DNA of 64,000 nt from an uncultured Flavobacteriales bacterium (GCA_943788115.1 CALSPA010000006.1:123987-187986), one strand, 5' to 3'; positions 56,182 to 63,484 are shown, numbered from the stretch's first letter. The notes: generated by a model not told the origin, from the letters alone. Program-made: numbers and translations.

Positions 56182-56708
56182 TGGAAACAATAGAAAGGAA
56201 AATAATCAGTACAGATACTGGTAGTTACAATGTAAGTGTTCAAAGGTATTCTACTAAAAAAGAACTTGAAAAAAGAATTATAAAAGAGGTTAAGCACCTT
56301 GTAGAAAAAGCAGTTATTCCTAAAGATTTTTTTAATGACATAATGAACAACTTTTATAAAGTAGTTGAACATTCAGTTAGAGATAAAAACTTAATGGAAA
56401 TTAAAGGTTTAAAACTAGTTACTTTATTAGAGATTGATTTTAGCAATTTGTATGCTATGAGTGAAAGATATATGAAAGTGAAATCTTCATTGAAACCTAA
56501 TAAAGAGCAGTATAGTATTTATGCAGAAACAGAAAAAGAAATCAATAGATTATCTATGTGTGAAAAGATTATAAACCATTTAAAAGATATTAAAGAATTA
56601 GGTCATACAATTTATCCAGTCAATATACAACAGGCATATAATGGAATGTTAATTTTTGACATTAGAAACTCAGAAATAGCACCTAACCCACAATGGATAA
56701 AACAATAA
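56181..56708 (+). CDS. Hypothetical protein of element I
   Basis: A 175-aa soluble protein. The first 35 residues look like a beta hairpin plus charged helix; the rest is mostly helical (EKEINRLSMCEKIINHLKDIK). No motif is recognised. It is translationally linked to the basic protein ahead and followed by a long hairpin at 56715-56753. Confidence 0.5.
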   Translation: METIERKIISTDTGSYNVSVQRYSTKKELEKRIIKEVKHLVEKAVIPKDFFNDIMNNFYKVVEHSVRDKNLMEIKGLKLVTLLEIDFSNLYAMSERYMKVKSSLKPNKEQYSIYAETEKEINRLSMCEKIINHLKDIKELGHTIYPVNIQQAYNGMLIFDIRNSEIAPNPQWIKQ

Positions 56709-56714
56709 GTAATT

Positions 56715-56753
56715 GAAGTAATCTGTCATGCATAGCATGATCAGATTTACTTC
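56715..56753. terminator. Long imperfect hairpin in element I
   Basis: GAAGTAATCTG-T-CATGC, loop ATA, GCATG-A-TCAGATTTACTTC: about 16 paired bases with small bulges. It lies 7 bp after a stop and 35 bp before the next start. A T-run is poor, so a terminator role is moderate; a processing or recombination site is also possible. Confidence 0.55.
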
Positions 56754-56787
56754 TTATAAAACATTTGAATAATCAATTTTAATCAAT

Positions 56788-57084
56788 ATGAAAAGAGGAG
56801 GTAAAAGAGTTGGAGCTGGTAGAAAGTCAAAAGCAGAAGAACAAAGTTTAATTGAAAAATTAACACCCTTAGAACCTTTAGCATTTGAAAGTTTGAAATA
56901 TGCTTTAACACAAAAAAAAGAATGGGCAGTTAAAATGACATTTGAGTATCTATTTGGGAAACCTAAGCAATACATTAGTGCAGATATTGAGCAAACACTT
57001 AGCACAAGTCAAATAGATGACTTCTTAGCACTTTCTGAACAAAACATAATTAGTAACCTCAATGAAAATAAAACTAGCAAATAA
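56788..57084 (+). CDS. GRKSK-type phage protein, terminase-small-subunit-like
   Basis: A 98-aa protein starting MKRGGKRVGAGRKSKAEEQS, then LIEKLTPLEPLAFESLKYAL and TFEYLFGKPKQYI. This basic GAGRKS start with a helical body is common in proteins encoded beside terminase genes in Bacteroidota prophages. It may bind DNA ends. There is no large terminase here. The assignment rests on pattern memory, so treat it as tentative. Confidence 0.55.
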   Translation: MKRGGKRVGAGRKSKAEEQSLIEKLTPLEPLAFESLKYALTQKKEWAVKMTFEYLFGKPKQYISADIEQTLSTSQIDDFLALSEQNIISNLNENKTSK

Positions 57085-57283
57085 GCACATAGAATACTTA
57101 AATGAACAACTAACAAACAATTCTATACTATTTGGAACACCTGTATATAAAAGTATCAATGCTTGTGTTCTAGCTTCATTAGTAGGATTTAAAGAAAATT
57201 ACAGAAGTGCATATATTAAAAACAATGATAATATTATGGTGTTTGCTTGTGGCAAGTTATTGCCTATTCAAATTACTAAGTAA
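57062..57283 (+). CDS. Small hypothetical protein
   Basis: A 73-aa protein overlapping the preceding gene by 23 bases. MKIKLANKHIEYLNEQLTNN leads to a hydrophobic middle (ACVLASLVGF). No family is recognised. The hairpin AACATCT-TCT-AGATGTT at about 57298-57314 follows and could end the transcript. Confidence 0.5.
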   Translation: MKIKLANKHIEYLNEQLTNNSILFGTPVYKSINACVLASLVGFKENYRSAYIKNNDNIMVFACGKLLPIQITK

Positions 57284-57397
57284 AAGATAGTTGCTAACAT
57301 CTTCTAGATGTTGTTTTCAGGCAATAGGGAGTGAAGTTTAGTAGCTCCCTTTTGTTTTTAAATTCTTAACTTTCATTAAACATCTAAAACATACATT

Positions 57398-57649
57398 ATG
57401 AAAGAAACAATTAAAAATTCAATTATAGGTGCATTTGCATTGTTTGGACTCTTTGCAGTTATTTCTGCTGCTACAACTCAAAACACTAATGAAACAACTT
57501 GTGGCACACCTGAAAGTCACGAATGGGAAATTTATAGGCAAACGGAGAGTCACTATACTTATTTACTAAACAAAAGAACTGGTGAGGTTAAAAAATTTGA
57601 AAATAGTTCAAGTTATTATGTTATACCAAAAGAAAGGATAAAAAAATAA
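57398..57649 (+). CDS. Small exported hypothetical protein
   Basis: An 83-aa protein with a signal peptide or single membrane helix (IIGAFALFGLFAVISA). A small domain follows (HEWEIYRQTESHYTYLLNKRTGEVKKFE), a beta-hairpin-like pattern seen in small mobile-element proteins. It is expected in the periplasm or membrane. Function unknown. Confidence 0.6.
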   Translation: MKETIKNSIIGAFALFGLFAVISAATTQNTNETTCGTPESHEWEIYRQTESHYTYLLNKRTGEVKKFENSSSYYVIPKERIKK

Positions 57650-57666
57650 CCTCTTTTTGCAGTTAA

Positions 57667-57687
57667 ATTAGAACAGATGTTAGAACA
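57667..57687 (-). promoter_or_regulatory. Paired TGTTCTAAC site, middle
   Basis: On the minus strand TGTTCTAAC (57687-57679) and TGTTCTAAT (57675-57667), again 12 bp apart. It lies between the exported protein gene and the convergent minus-strand operon. Confidence 0.55.
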
Positions 57688-57727
57688 ATAACACACCTAA
57701 CAGATAGAAAACTTAGTTCACTAGAAA

Positions 57728-58345
57728 CTATTTATAGATTGAATAGCTTAAATGAATCTTAGTATTTGATTGATTCCATAGCTCATTAGCTTTCTTACAG
57801 ATTTGTATTCTTCTAACTTGATTATCATTATTATCAAACCTTTCTTTATTAGCAATAGATTTAAGTTGAACATATTCTTTATATGCTATTTGTGTTGTAA
57901 TCATATCATTAGCTTTAAGCAGATGATATAAGAAATCATACACAGTTCTATTAAATTGATTTTCCTTTTTGTAGCAGTTAATTAAGTGATTAAAGAATTG
58001 TTCATTTAGTTGTGTTTTAAACACTTTGTGTTCAATCTCTGCATAATGTGTGCCTTTCCAGTATTTATCCTTTCTAGATAGCTCTAAATAGCTTAGATAC
58101 TCTTTATATCCTGAATCAGTAGGTTCTAAATTAGTAGCAGTAAAATACTCTTTGATTTTATGTTGAACATTAAGAGCAAAAAAGTTCTTTTCTTCATCAT
58201 TTAAAGTGCTATAAAACTCTTTTAAAGCAGTTTCAAGTTCACTTGCATTGTATGGAATACTATCCCCCCACTTTAACCTTTTGTGCTTAGATTCAAACCT
58301 ACTAAAAATGCTTTTATATTTATTCCAATCACCTTTCTTTTGCAT
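57728..58345 (-). CDS. Hypothetical protein downstream of integrase
   Basis: A 205-aa, soluble, mostly helical protein, aromatic and Lys/Glu-rich (FFALNVQHKIKEYF, HLLKANDMITTQIAY). It lies 2 bp after the integrase and is almost certainly co-transcribed, as cargo or an integrase accessory. No motif is recognised. Confidence 0.55.
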   Translation of the reverse strand: MQKKGDWNKYKSIFSRFESKHKRLKWGDSIPYNASELETALKEFYSTLNDEEKNFFALNVQHKIKEYFTATNLEPTDSGYKEYLSYLELSRKDKYWKGTHYAEIEHKVFKTQLNEQFFNHLINCYKKENQFNRTVYDFLYHLLKANDMITTQIAYKEYVQLKSIANKERFDNNDNQVRRIQICKKANELWNQSNTKIHLSYSIYK

Positions 58346-58347
58346 TA

Positions 58348-59670
58348 CTAAACAGCTTTTAATTTCAGTAAATTATCTAAATCATTAACAGATTTGAAAT
58401 ACTCTGTTGTAAGCATTCTATCTGCCATTTGCTTTCTTGTTTTACCTATATATCCAAGAAGAATATCAGGTGATTTGTGTCCTGACAAACTCATTATTTG
58501 AATTAAATCTGTATTCAAGTCCCAAGCATTAGTACAGAAACTTCTTCTAGAACTATGATTAACCATTAAATCATATCTTCTTTTTTTCTCTATAACCTTA
58601 CCATCTAAATTCTTATTCTCTATCCAATTATCAAAACCTAAAATCATACCTAACTTTTTTAAAATTTTATTGCTTTTTTGTTGGCTACTGAATCTAGGAA
58701 AACCATTATGTTTTTTTATTAATTCAACTGCAATTTTGTTAAGAGGTGCTTTTACATCACTACCTGTTTTAGATTGAGTAAACTCTATGTACTGAATCTT
58801 TTTACTATTAACCATTTCAGTAGTTAAATTATCTTTTGTAAGTCGTTCATAATCGCCTATTCTAATACCACAAGTAAAAGCAATAAAACAATAAGCATCT
58901 CTTACATTATCATATTCTTTTTCATATCCTGATAAATCTAATTTTAACAAAGTGTTTAACTCTGATAATGAAAGATAAGTAGAAAGTGTTTTTTCAGTAG
59001 TTAGCTTTTTCCATTGATTGCTATTGTAATTCTTAAACTCAATTTGTAAATCTTTTTCTAAATAGTTTTTTATAGTAGTTTGAAATCTTGATAGCATAGC
59101 ACCTATATATCCATCCTTAAAACCATCTTCTTTAAAGAAATTTTTCATACTATCATATAGCTTAGAATCTACTTTATGAGGTTTGATTTTAGGATTTACT
59201 TTTTCATATTTTTTAATGTTTTCAATAAGAGATTGATAACCTTTAATAGTGTTTTTTCTGTAAGGTTTTCCATCTTTTGGATTAGTTTTCTTGCCTGACT
59301 TAATTAGCTTAACATATTCTTCTAAATGCTCAGTAAAACTAAATTCATACCTCTTTCTTTTGCTTATAGTTGAATCCTCAAAAGTGTTTAAAATCATACT
59401 AACATTAACTTCATTAACTTCTAATTGATTCTTTTGAAGTTCTTGAATTTCCTTAACTATATTACTCTTATGATTGGCTAAATAGTTGTTTATAGAATTA
59501 GCAAAAGGTTCTTGTTTACATTGAGAAACTTTGTGTTTTTCAGCTATCCAGTTACTAGAATTATTTAGCTTTTTTTGAGTACTTCTTTTAATCTGAAATT
59601 CTCTGCCTTTAGAAACTGAAAAATAAATTGTATTAGTGCCTGACCTTACAAAATATGAAATTGAAACCAT
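58348..59670 (-). CDS. Tyrosine recombinase (integrase) of element I
   Basis: A 440-aa site-specific recombinase. An N-terminal arm-binding/SAM-like region reaches about residue 220. The catalytic domain has Arg270 (CGIRIGDYE), Lys301 (QSKTGSD), His372-x-x-Arg375 (HSSRRSF), His398 (SGHKSPD) and Tyr407 (GYIGKT). It would integrate and excise the element at tRNA-Arg(CCT). It lies beside attR, reading inward. Confidence 0.95.
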   Translation of the reverse strand: MVSISYFVRSGTNTIYFSVSKGREFQIKRSTQKKLNNSSNWIAEKHKVSQCKQEPFANSINNYLANHKSNIVKEIQELQKNQLEVNEVNVSMILNTFEDSTISKRKRYEFSFTEHLEEYVKLIKSGKKTNPKDGKPYRKNTIKGYQSLIENIKKYEKVNPKIKPHKVDSKLYDSMKNFFKEDGFKDGYIGAMLSRFQTTIKNYLEKDLQIEFKNYNSNQWKKLTTEKTLSTYLSLSELNTLLKLDLSGYEKEYDNVRDAYCFIAFTCGIRIGDYERLTKDNLTTEMVNSKKIQYIEFTQSKTGSDVKAPLNKIAVELIKKHNGFPRFSSQQKSNKILKKLGMILGFDNWIENKNLDGKVIEKKRRYDLMVNHSSRRSFCTNAWDLNTDLIQIMSLSGHKSPDILLGYIGKTRKQMADRMLTTEYFKSVNDLDNLLKLKAV

Positions 59671-59694
59671 AATGTTTTTTTTATCAAAGATAAC

Positions 59695-59715
59695 TGTTCT
59701 AACAATTGTTCTAAC
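59695..59715 (+). promoter_or_regulatory. Paired TGTTCTAAC site, right
   Basis: Two copies of TGTTCTAAC 12 bp apart, 25 bp upstream of the integrase start and about 110 bp inside attR. The placement suits integrase arm binding or integrase autoregulation. Confidence 0.6.
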
Positions 59716-59792
59716 AATTACTTGTATTAATTTTAAAACATTATAAGCTATTTTAAATTATCAACAGATAAAGAATAGGTGAAAACTATATA

Positions 59793-59824
59793 ATTAATTA
59801 AAAGCACAGATAGTGCTTAATTAG
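59793..59824. other. Inverted repeat next to attR
   Basis: AATTAAAAGCAC ... GTGCTTAATT around AGATA (one bulge), directly before attR. It may be part of the recombination site. Apart from this, the paired sites and attR, the 370-bp stretch 59671-60040 holds no gene. Confidence 0.5.
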
Positions 59825-59826
59825 TT

Positions 59827-59844
59827 CCGGTGGAAGTACTAAAA
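59827..59844 (+). repeat. attR of element I / left junction of element II
   Basis: Exact 18-bp copy of 54399-54416. Sequence after both copies shares an ACCC...ACAGATA block, so the left ends of two related elements are being compared. After attR lie two 12-bp direct repeats, AGTGCATATATA and AGTACATATATC (59876-59899). Confidence 0.88.
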
Positions 59845-60040
59845 CAACCCTCTATACAGATATAACATACATTCAAGTGCATATATAAGTACATATATCA
59901 AATACCTAAGCATCATTCTTAATAGCACTTAATCAAACTTCTCTCTTTGTTAATAACTTCTAATAAAATAGGGTTAAAAACTGTATAACAAAAACACTCT
60001 AAAACTGCATTACTATTATAAACCAATAATAAAATGTAAA

Positions 60041-60295
60041 ATGAGTGAAATAGTAATAATACAGAAATCAGAATTAATTGAGCTTTTAAAAGAAATAGTT
60101 AAGGAGAATTCAAAAGAAAATTTAGATAGTTACAATGAGGGCTATTTAACAAGAAAAGAAACAGCAAAACTTCTAAAAGTAAGTTTAGTAACACTTCACA
60201 ATTGGAACAAGTCAGGAGTCCTTAAACCTCACTATATAGGCAATAAGGTATTGTACAAACTTGATGAGGTAAAGCAAACAGTAGAAAACTTTTAA
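60041..60295 (+). CDS. HTH_17/excisionase-like protein of element II
   Basis: An 84-aa protein. YLTRKETAKLLKVSLVTLHNW followed by VLKPHYIGNKVLYKLDEVKQ is the same winged HTH as 54846-55112, with clear residue-level similarity in the C-terminal half. The N-terminal half differs. It is the first gene after attR, as in element I. Confidence 0.8.
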   Translation: MSEIVIIQKSELIELLKEIVKENSKENLDSYNEGYLTRKETAKLLKVSLVTLHNWNKSGVLKPHYIGNKVLYKLDEVKQTVENF

Positions 60296-60305
60296 ATCGT
60301 TAGTT

Positions 60306-60953
60306 ATGAAGAAAGCAGATTACTATAAACAGTTTATAAGTGAAGTATTGTCAGGAGATATAAGTTTAGAAGAACCTATAATCTTTAAAATATTTATTCA
60401 ACTAAAAGCATTGTGTTTTCAAAGTGAAATAAAAGAAAACCCATATAAATATAAACAGGCAGTAAAAAGGTTTGACGAAGTAAACATTAGTTATTTAATT
60501 GATGAAGGGTATGTGTTTAGAATTAATGACAATGGTTATGATTTCTTATGTATTCCAGAGATTACAGATAATGTTTTTGAGGTTGTTGATTATTCAGAAA
60601 TTAATTCATTAAGAGGTAAGTTAGGAATTCAAAAAGGTAAATTAAAGAAACTACAAGAAGCTGGTTTAGATACTTCAGAAGTTGACAATAAAATACTTGA
60701 ATTAGAGATGTTACATCTTGAAGAAAAGAATAAATCTAACACCCGCTTAAACACCCGTTCAACCATTAAGAATAAGAGTAATAGAATAGAAAATAAGAAT
60801 AATAGAAAACAAGATTTAAATAATAGAAAACAAAACCTAAACAACAATATAACTACAGAACAAGAAGAGTTAATTAAGAATGAATATAGAAGTAAAGGTT
60901 ATAGTGATAAGGTATTAAAACAAGCTAAAGAAATGGGAGTTAATTTAACTTAA
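60306..60953 (+). CDS. Hypothetical protein with Asn-rich tail
   Basis: A 215-aa protein. The first 100 residues are helical/mixed (KIFIQLKALCFQSEI). A coiled segment follows (LRGKLGIQKGKLKKLQEAG), then a low-complexity Asn/Lys/Arg stretch with repeated NNRKQ. The end (KNEYRSKGYSDKVLKQAKEMG) is helical. It occupies the slot of 55118-55594 after the HTH gene but is not obviously homologous. Unknown function. Confidence 0.5.
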   Translation: MKKADYYKQFISEVLSGDISLEEPIIFKIFIQLKALCFQSEIKENPYKYKQAVKRFDEVNISYLIDEGYVFRINDNGYDFLCIPEITDNVFEVVDYSEINSLRGKLGIQKGKLKKLQEAGLDTSEVDNKILELEMLHLEEKNKSNTRLNTRSTIKNKSNRIENKNNRKQDLNNRKQNLNNNITTEQEELIKNEYRSKGYSDKVLKQAKEMGVNLT

Positions 60954-61005
60954 GCACTTATAAAAATTAAAGAGTATTTGTAGATTATTTAGGTTCTTCT
61001 AATAG

Positions 61006-61020
61006 AACTTTGTCAAAGTT
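61006..61020 (+). promoter_or_regulatory. Perfect palindrome AACTTTGTCAAAGTT
   Basis: A 15-base dyad in the gap before the 61100 gene, followed by TATCTTTTG, which is close to a Bacteroidota -7 box. Candidate operator plus promoter. Confidence 0.4.
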
Positions 61021-61099
61021 TACAAATTTATCTTTTGTTTTATAGCTAAATCATAATTAGATTTGTTTTACACATTTTTAACACATAAAAATAATTAAC

Positions 61100-61372
61100 G
61101 TGACATCAACTGATTTTTTTCCACCTCATATTGTAGATTATTTCGGTATTGGATTAGTGACTTTAGCAGTCCTAAGTTTTATTCTTATGTTTATTTTTAG
61201 GGGTAAAAGAAGAAAAGTAGTTGTACTATTCTCATTAATTTTTGCTTCATTATCCATTTATTTTTGGCGAGATATAATCGGCTACAGAATAGATAATTTA
61301 TATTGCGACATTTTTGATTGTAATGAAAGAGGTAAAGGCAGTAATAGACTTGATTTTACCAAAACTGAATAA
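61100..61372 (+). CDS. Small two-helix membrane protein
   Basis: A 90-aa protein with a GTG start. Two helices (about 15-33 and 38-55) are separated by a basic RGKRRK loop. A Cys-containing soluble tail (IDNLYCDIFDCNERGKG) follows. No family is recognised. It lies alone between intergenic palindromes in element II. Confidence 0.5.
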   Translation: MTSTDFFPPHIVDYFGIGLVTLAVLSFILMFIFRGKRRKVVVLFSLIFASLSIYFWRDIIGYRIDNLYCDIFDCNERGKGSNRLDFTKTE

Positions 61373-61412
61373 TCCCATAGTCATAAATTTTACACTAATA
61401 TAAGCACAATGA

Positions 61413-61427
61413 CCAAACGAAGTTTGG
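61413..61427. other. Short inverted repeat CCAAACGAAGTTTGG
   Basis: A six-base-pair stem with loop GAA, just upstream of the second 44-bp repeat. Possible operator or small hairpin; weak evidence. Confidence 0.35.
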
Positions 61428-61436
61428 ATCATGTGC

Positions 61437-61480
61437 CCTTAAGTATAACACTTTGTTTAAAAAATTGCATTAGTAGTATA
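61437..61480 (+). repeat. 44-bp conserved non-coding repeat, copy 2
   Basis: It matches 55754-55797 except one base. It ends 24 bp before ATG 61505, the same spacing as copy 1 to its gene, which argues for a promoter or operator role. Confidence 0.75.
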
Positions 61481-61504
61481 AACACATTAAAAAATTATTA
61501 TCTA

Positions 61505-61789
61505 ATGGGATTTGAAAAAGGACATAAGCTATCTAAAGGAAGAACTAAAGGTTCACAGAACAAACTAACAAAAGAAACTAAAACACTCTTAAAAGAGCTG
61601 TTATTTAATCCTATTCAACTAACTAAAGATTTCAATAGTTTAGATGTTAATGGTAGAATGGAATTTAGATGTAGAATGGCAAAGTATATAATGCCAGAAC
61701 AAAAGCATATTGAGTTTGATGAAACTAACTATGAAAGTAAAAGCATTGACTTTAATGATTTAATCTCTAAGATTAGAATGAAGGGTTAG
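61505..61789 (+). CDS. GxKG-type phage protein of element II
   Basis: A 94-aa protein. ATG 61505 begins MGFEKGHKLSKGRTKGSQNK, a start typical of small phage proteins. LTKETKTLLKELLFNPIQL and FRCRMAKYIMPEQK follow. The upstream frame extension would run through the 44-bp repeat and is rejected. It is analogous to 56788-57084 in element I. Its 3' end is the source of repeats found in the downstream array. Confidence 0.6.
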   Translation: MGFEKGHKLSKGRTKGSQNKLTKETKTLLKELLFNPIQLTKDFNSLDVNGRMEFRCRMAKYIMPEQKHIEFDETNYESKSIDFNDLISKIRMKG

Positions 61790-61798
61790 GGGTTATTT
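61759..61798 (+). repeat. 3'-end repeat, copy 1 (inside the phage gene)
   Basis: Coding for the last residues (DLISKIRMKG stop) and into the next intergenic region. Non-coding copies lie at 62307-62347 and 63454-63484. Confidence 0.75.
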
Positions 61799-61802
61799 GA
61801 GA

Positions 61803-62279
61803 TTATATTCCAATAACAATAGTATCAGTATAAATTCGTTGATTGTTTTGCTCGATATAAGTTTTTTCATAAAAATAATCTTTGGGCTCTGAAAACCAAC
61901 TTCCTGAACTCCAACCCCAATAACTGCCAATATCATAATGCCCCATAGAATATAAATCAAAATCAGCCGATGGTATATCTATTTGATGTTCTACTATCAA
62001 AGGATTTGAAATTGGAGGGAACACATTATAACTTACAGAACCTTGATTAAATACAGTGTCTTCAAAAGATGTAAACCAAATTTCTTCTCCTTCAGGATAA
62101 GAGGGGTTATCTTTTAAAATACCAGGTTGAATTTTTTGTACTCTTGTTTCAGAATTATTATTAAAAAACTGCCCAGTATTGTAAATCACCCAACGGCATT
62201 TAACATCAATTGAATTTGAATTCTTATTACACCCTACAAGTGCAACACAACAAAACAATGCTATAAATATCTTTTTCAT
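61803..62279 (-). CDS. Lipoprotein with shared array leader, non-MORN body
   Basis: A 158-aa lipoprotein. The leader MKKIFIALFCCVALVGC (Cys17) is the same as in neighbouring MORN genes at DNA level. The body is beta-rich and aromatic (DVKCRWVIYNTGQFF, YWGWSSGSWFSEPKDYFYEK) with no known domain. It is the first member of the array, next to the phage-type gene. Confidence 0.65.
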   Translation of the reverse strand: MKKIFIALFCCVALVGCNKNSNSIDVKCRWVIYNTGQFFNNNSETRVQKIQPGILKDNPSYPEGEEIWFTSFEDTVFNQGSVSYNVFPPISNPLIVEHQIDIPSADFDLYSMGHYDIGSYWGWSSGSWFSEPKDYFYEKTYIEQNNQRIYTDTIVIGI

Positions 62280-62293
62280 ATCTAAATATACTA

Positions 62294-62306
62294 AACTCTG
62301 AGAGTT
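62294..62306 (-). promoter_or_regulatory. Array palindrome AACTCTCAGAGTT, copy 1
   Basis: A perfect 13-base dyad 15 bp upstream of ATG 62279. It is followed by TATATTTAG, like a Bacteroidota -7 box close to the ATG. The same layout is seen before the next array genes. Confidence 0.6.
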
Positions 62307-62347
62307 GGATTAATCTCTAAGATTAGAATGAAGGGTTAGGGTTATTT
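62307..62347 (+). repeat. 3'-end repeat, copy 2 (intergenic)
   Basis: A near-identical copy of the end of the 61505 gene, here without the rest of that gene, sitting between array genes. Confidence 0.75.
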
Positions 62348-62953
62348 AACTGCTTGTCCATTAAGCCACAAACCACTATGATAGATACTTCCATCAGCAT
62401 TAGTAGCTGTTCCTTGTCCATTCCTTCTACCAGCCTTATAATCTCCTACATACTTATCTCCATTAGCTAAGGTGTCAGTTCCTTGTCCATTCCTTCTACC
62501 AGCCTTAAATTCTCCTATATAGTTACCTCCATTAGCATAACTATAAGTTCCCTGTCCATTCTTTTTACCAGCCTTAAATTCTCCTACATAGTTACCTCCA
62601 TCTGCATAACTATAAGTTCCCTGACCATTATATTTATCATCATTCCATTCTCCTACATAGTTACTTCCATCAGGATAGAACTCACCCCCAACACCATTCT
62701 CACAATCTCCATAACAAATACCAACAATAGGATTATCTCCCATTTCTGCAATGATTTCATCAATCAAAAGTTCAGTTTCTAATCTATTTTTTTCTTCTTG
62801 TAGTGCTTGTTTTTCTTCTTCTAAAGATTGCTCAAGAGCTTTTTTCTCCTTCTCAAGTTTCAGCATTTCTATCTCCTCTTGAAGCACCTCAATATCAGAT
62901 TTACACCCTACAAGTGCAACACAACAAAACAATACAAATAATATCTTTTTCAT
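62342..62953 (-). CDS. MORN lipoprotein with coiled-coil
   Basis: A 203-aa lipoprotein (MKKILFVLFCCVALVGC, Cys17). A coiled coil (about 20-70, Glu/Leu/Lys-rich) leads to four full MORN motifs of 23 aa (YVGEFKAGKKNGQGTYSYANGG type). The shared end is IYHSGLWLNGQAVK. Repeats are 69 bp at DNA level and very alike. It is probably on the outer membrane; partners unknown. Confidence 0.8.
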   Translation of the reverse strand: MKKILFVLFCCVALVGCKSDIEVLQEEIEMLKLEKEKKALEQSLEEEKQALQEEKNRLETELLIDEIIAEMGDNPIVGICYGDCENGVGGEFYPDGSNYVGEWNDDKYNGQGTYSYADGGNYVGEFKAGKKNGQGTYSYANGGNYIGEFKAGRRNGQGTDTLANGDKYVGDYKAGRRNGQGTATNADGSIYHSGLWLNGQAVK

Positions 62954-62967
62954 AATCTAATATACTA

Positions 62968-62980
62968 AACTCTGAGAGTT
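62968..62980 (-). promoter_or_regulatory. Array palindrome AACTCTCAGAGTT, copy 2
   Basis: The same dyad and spacing, upstream of ATG 62953. Confidence 0.6.
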
Positions 62981-62983
62981 GGG

Positions 62984-63421
62984 TTATTTAACTGGGTTAC
63001 CATCCTTCCATAAACCACTATGATATATGGTTCCATTAGCATTAGTTAAAGTTCCTTGTCCATTCTTTTTCCTATCCTTAAATTCTCCTACATAAGTTCT
63101 TCCATCTTTCCACAAATAAAATCCTTGCCCATTAAATTCATCATCCTTCCATTCTCCTACATACTTATTTCCATTACAAAAAGTAATAACTCCTTGTCCA
63201 TTTTTTTTATCATCCTTCCATTCTCCTACATACTTATTTCCAATCTTATACCAATAAGTTCCTTGTCCATTCTTCCAACCATCCTTAAACTCTCCAACAT
63301 ACTTCTCTCCATTAGCATAATAATCAATTCCTTGTCCATTGGGTTCGTTATCCTTAACTTCTCCTACATACCTATCTCTATTTCGAAAATTTATAGTTTG
63401 CTCCATTTGTGAATTTTTCAT
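62984..63421 (-). CDS. MORN protein without export signal
   Basis: A 145-aa protein. It starts MKNSQMEQTINFRNRDRYVG, so the lipoprotein leader is replaced by a short polar start. Five MORN motifs (YVGEWKDDKKNGQG...) and the end IYHSGLWKDGNPVK follow. The upstream palindrome is kept with one change. It is probably cytosolic unlike its neighbours, or a leaderless remnant. Confidence 0.75.
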   Translation of the reverse strand: MKNSQMEQTINFRNRDRYVGEVKDNEPNGQGIDYYANGEKYVGEFKDGWKNGQGTYWYKIGNKYVGEWKDDKKNGQGVITFCNGNKYVGEWKDDEFNGQGFYLWKDGRTYVGEFKDRKKNGQGTLTNANGTIYHSGLWKDGNPVK

Positions 63422-63435
63422 AAGCTAATATACTA

Positions 63436-63448
63436 AACTCTGAGCGTT
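63436..63448 (-). promoter_or_regulatory. Array palindrome, variant copy 3
   Basis: AACGCTCAGAGTT, one base off the perfect dyad, 15 bp before ATG 63421. Confidence 0.55.
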
Positions 63449-63453
63449 GGGGG

Positions 63454-63484
63454 AAGATTAGAATGAAGGGTTAGGGGTTATTTA
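63454..63484 (+). repeat. 3'-end repeat, copy 3 (intergenic, shorter)
   Basis: It contains AGATTAGAATGAAGGGTTAG then GGGTTATTT, as in copies 1 and 2 but shortened at its left side. Confidence 0.7.

Larger units (their letters stand above)
54411..59844. mobile_element. Integrative element I in tRNA-Arg(CCT), satellite-like
   Basis: About 5.4 kb between the direct repeats. Order: small membrane protein (-), HTH/excisionase-like (+), four or five small unknown genes including an RHH-like one (+), GRKSK phage-type protein (+), two more small genes (+), unknown gene (-), tyrosine recombinase (-) next to attR. No relaxase, replication initiator, capsid or tail gene is recognised. The size, an integrase plus excisionase-like pair, and a terminase-small-like gene recall phage satellites. 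Helper-dependent packaging is only inferred. Confidence 0.8.

Noticed and set aside
54411..59844. Conjugative transposon or complete prophage
   Set aside because: No relaxase, mating-pore, capsid, portal or tail proteins are visible, and about 5.4 kb is too small for either.
61409..61504. Longer start for the phage-type gene at 61409
   Set aside because: The extra 32 codons run through the 44-bp non-coding repeat and resemble nothing; ATG 61505 gives the typical MGFxKGH start.
62483..63412. Open frames on the + strand across the MORN array
   Set aside because: Repetitive serine/isoleucine-rich antisense translations of MORN repeats with no family resemblance.
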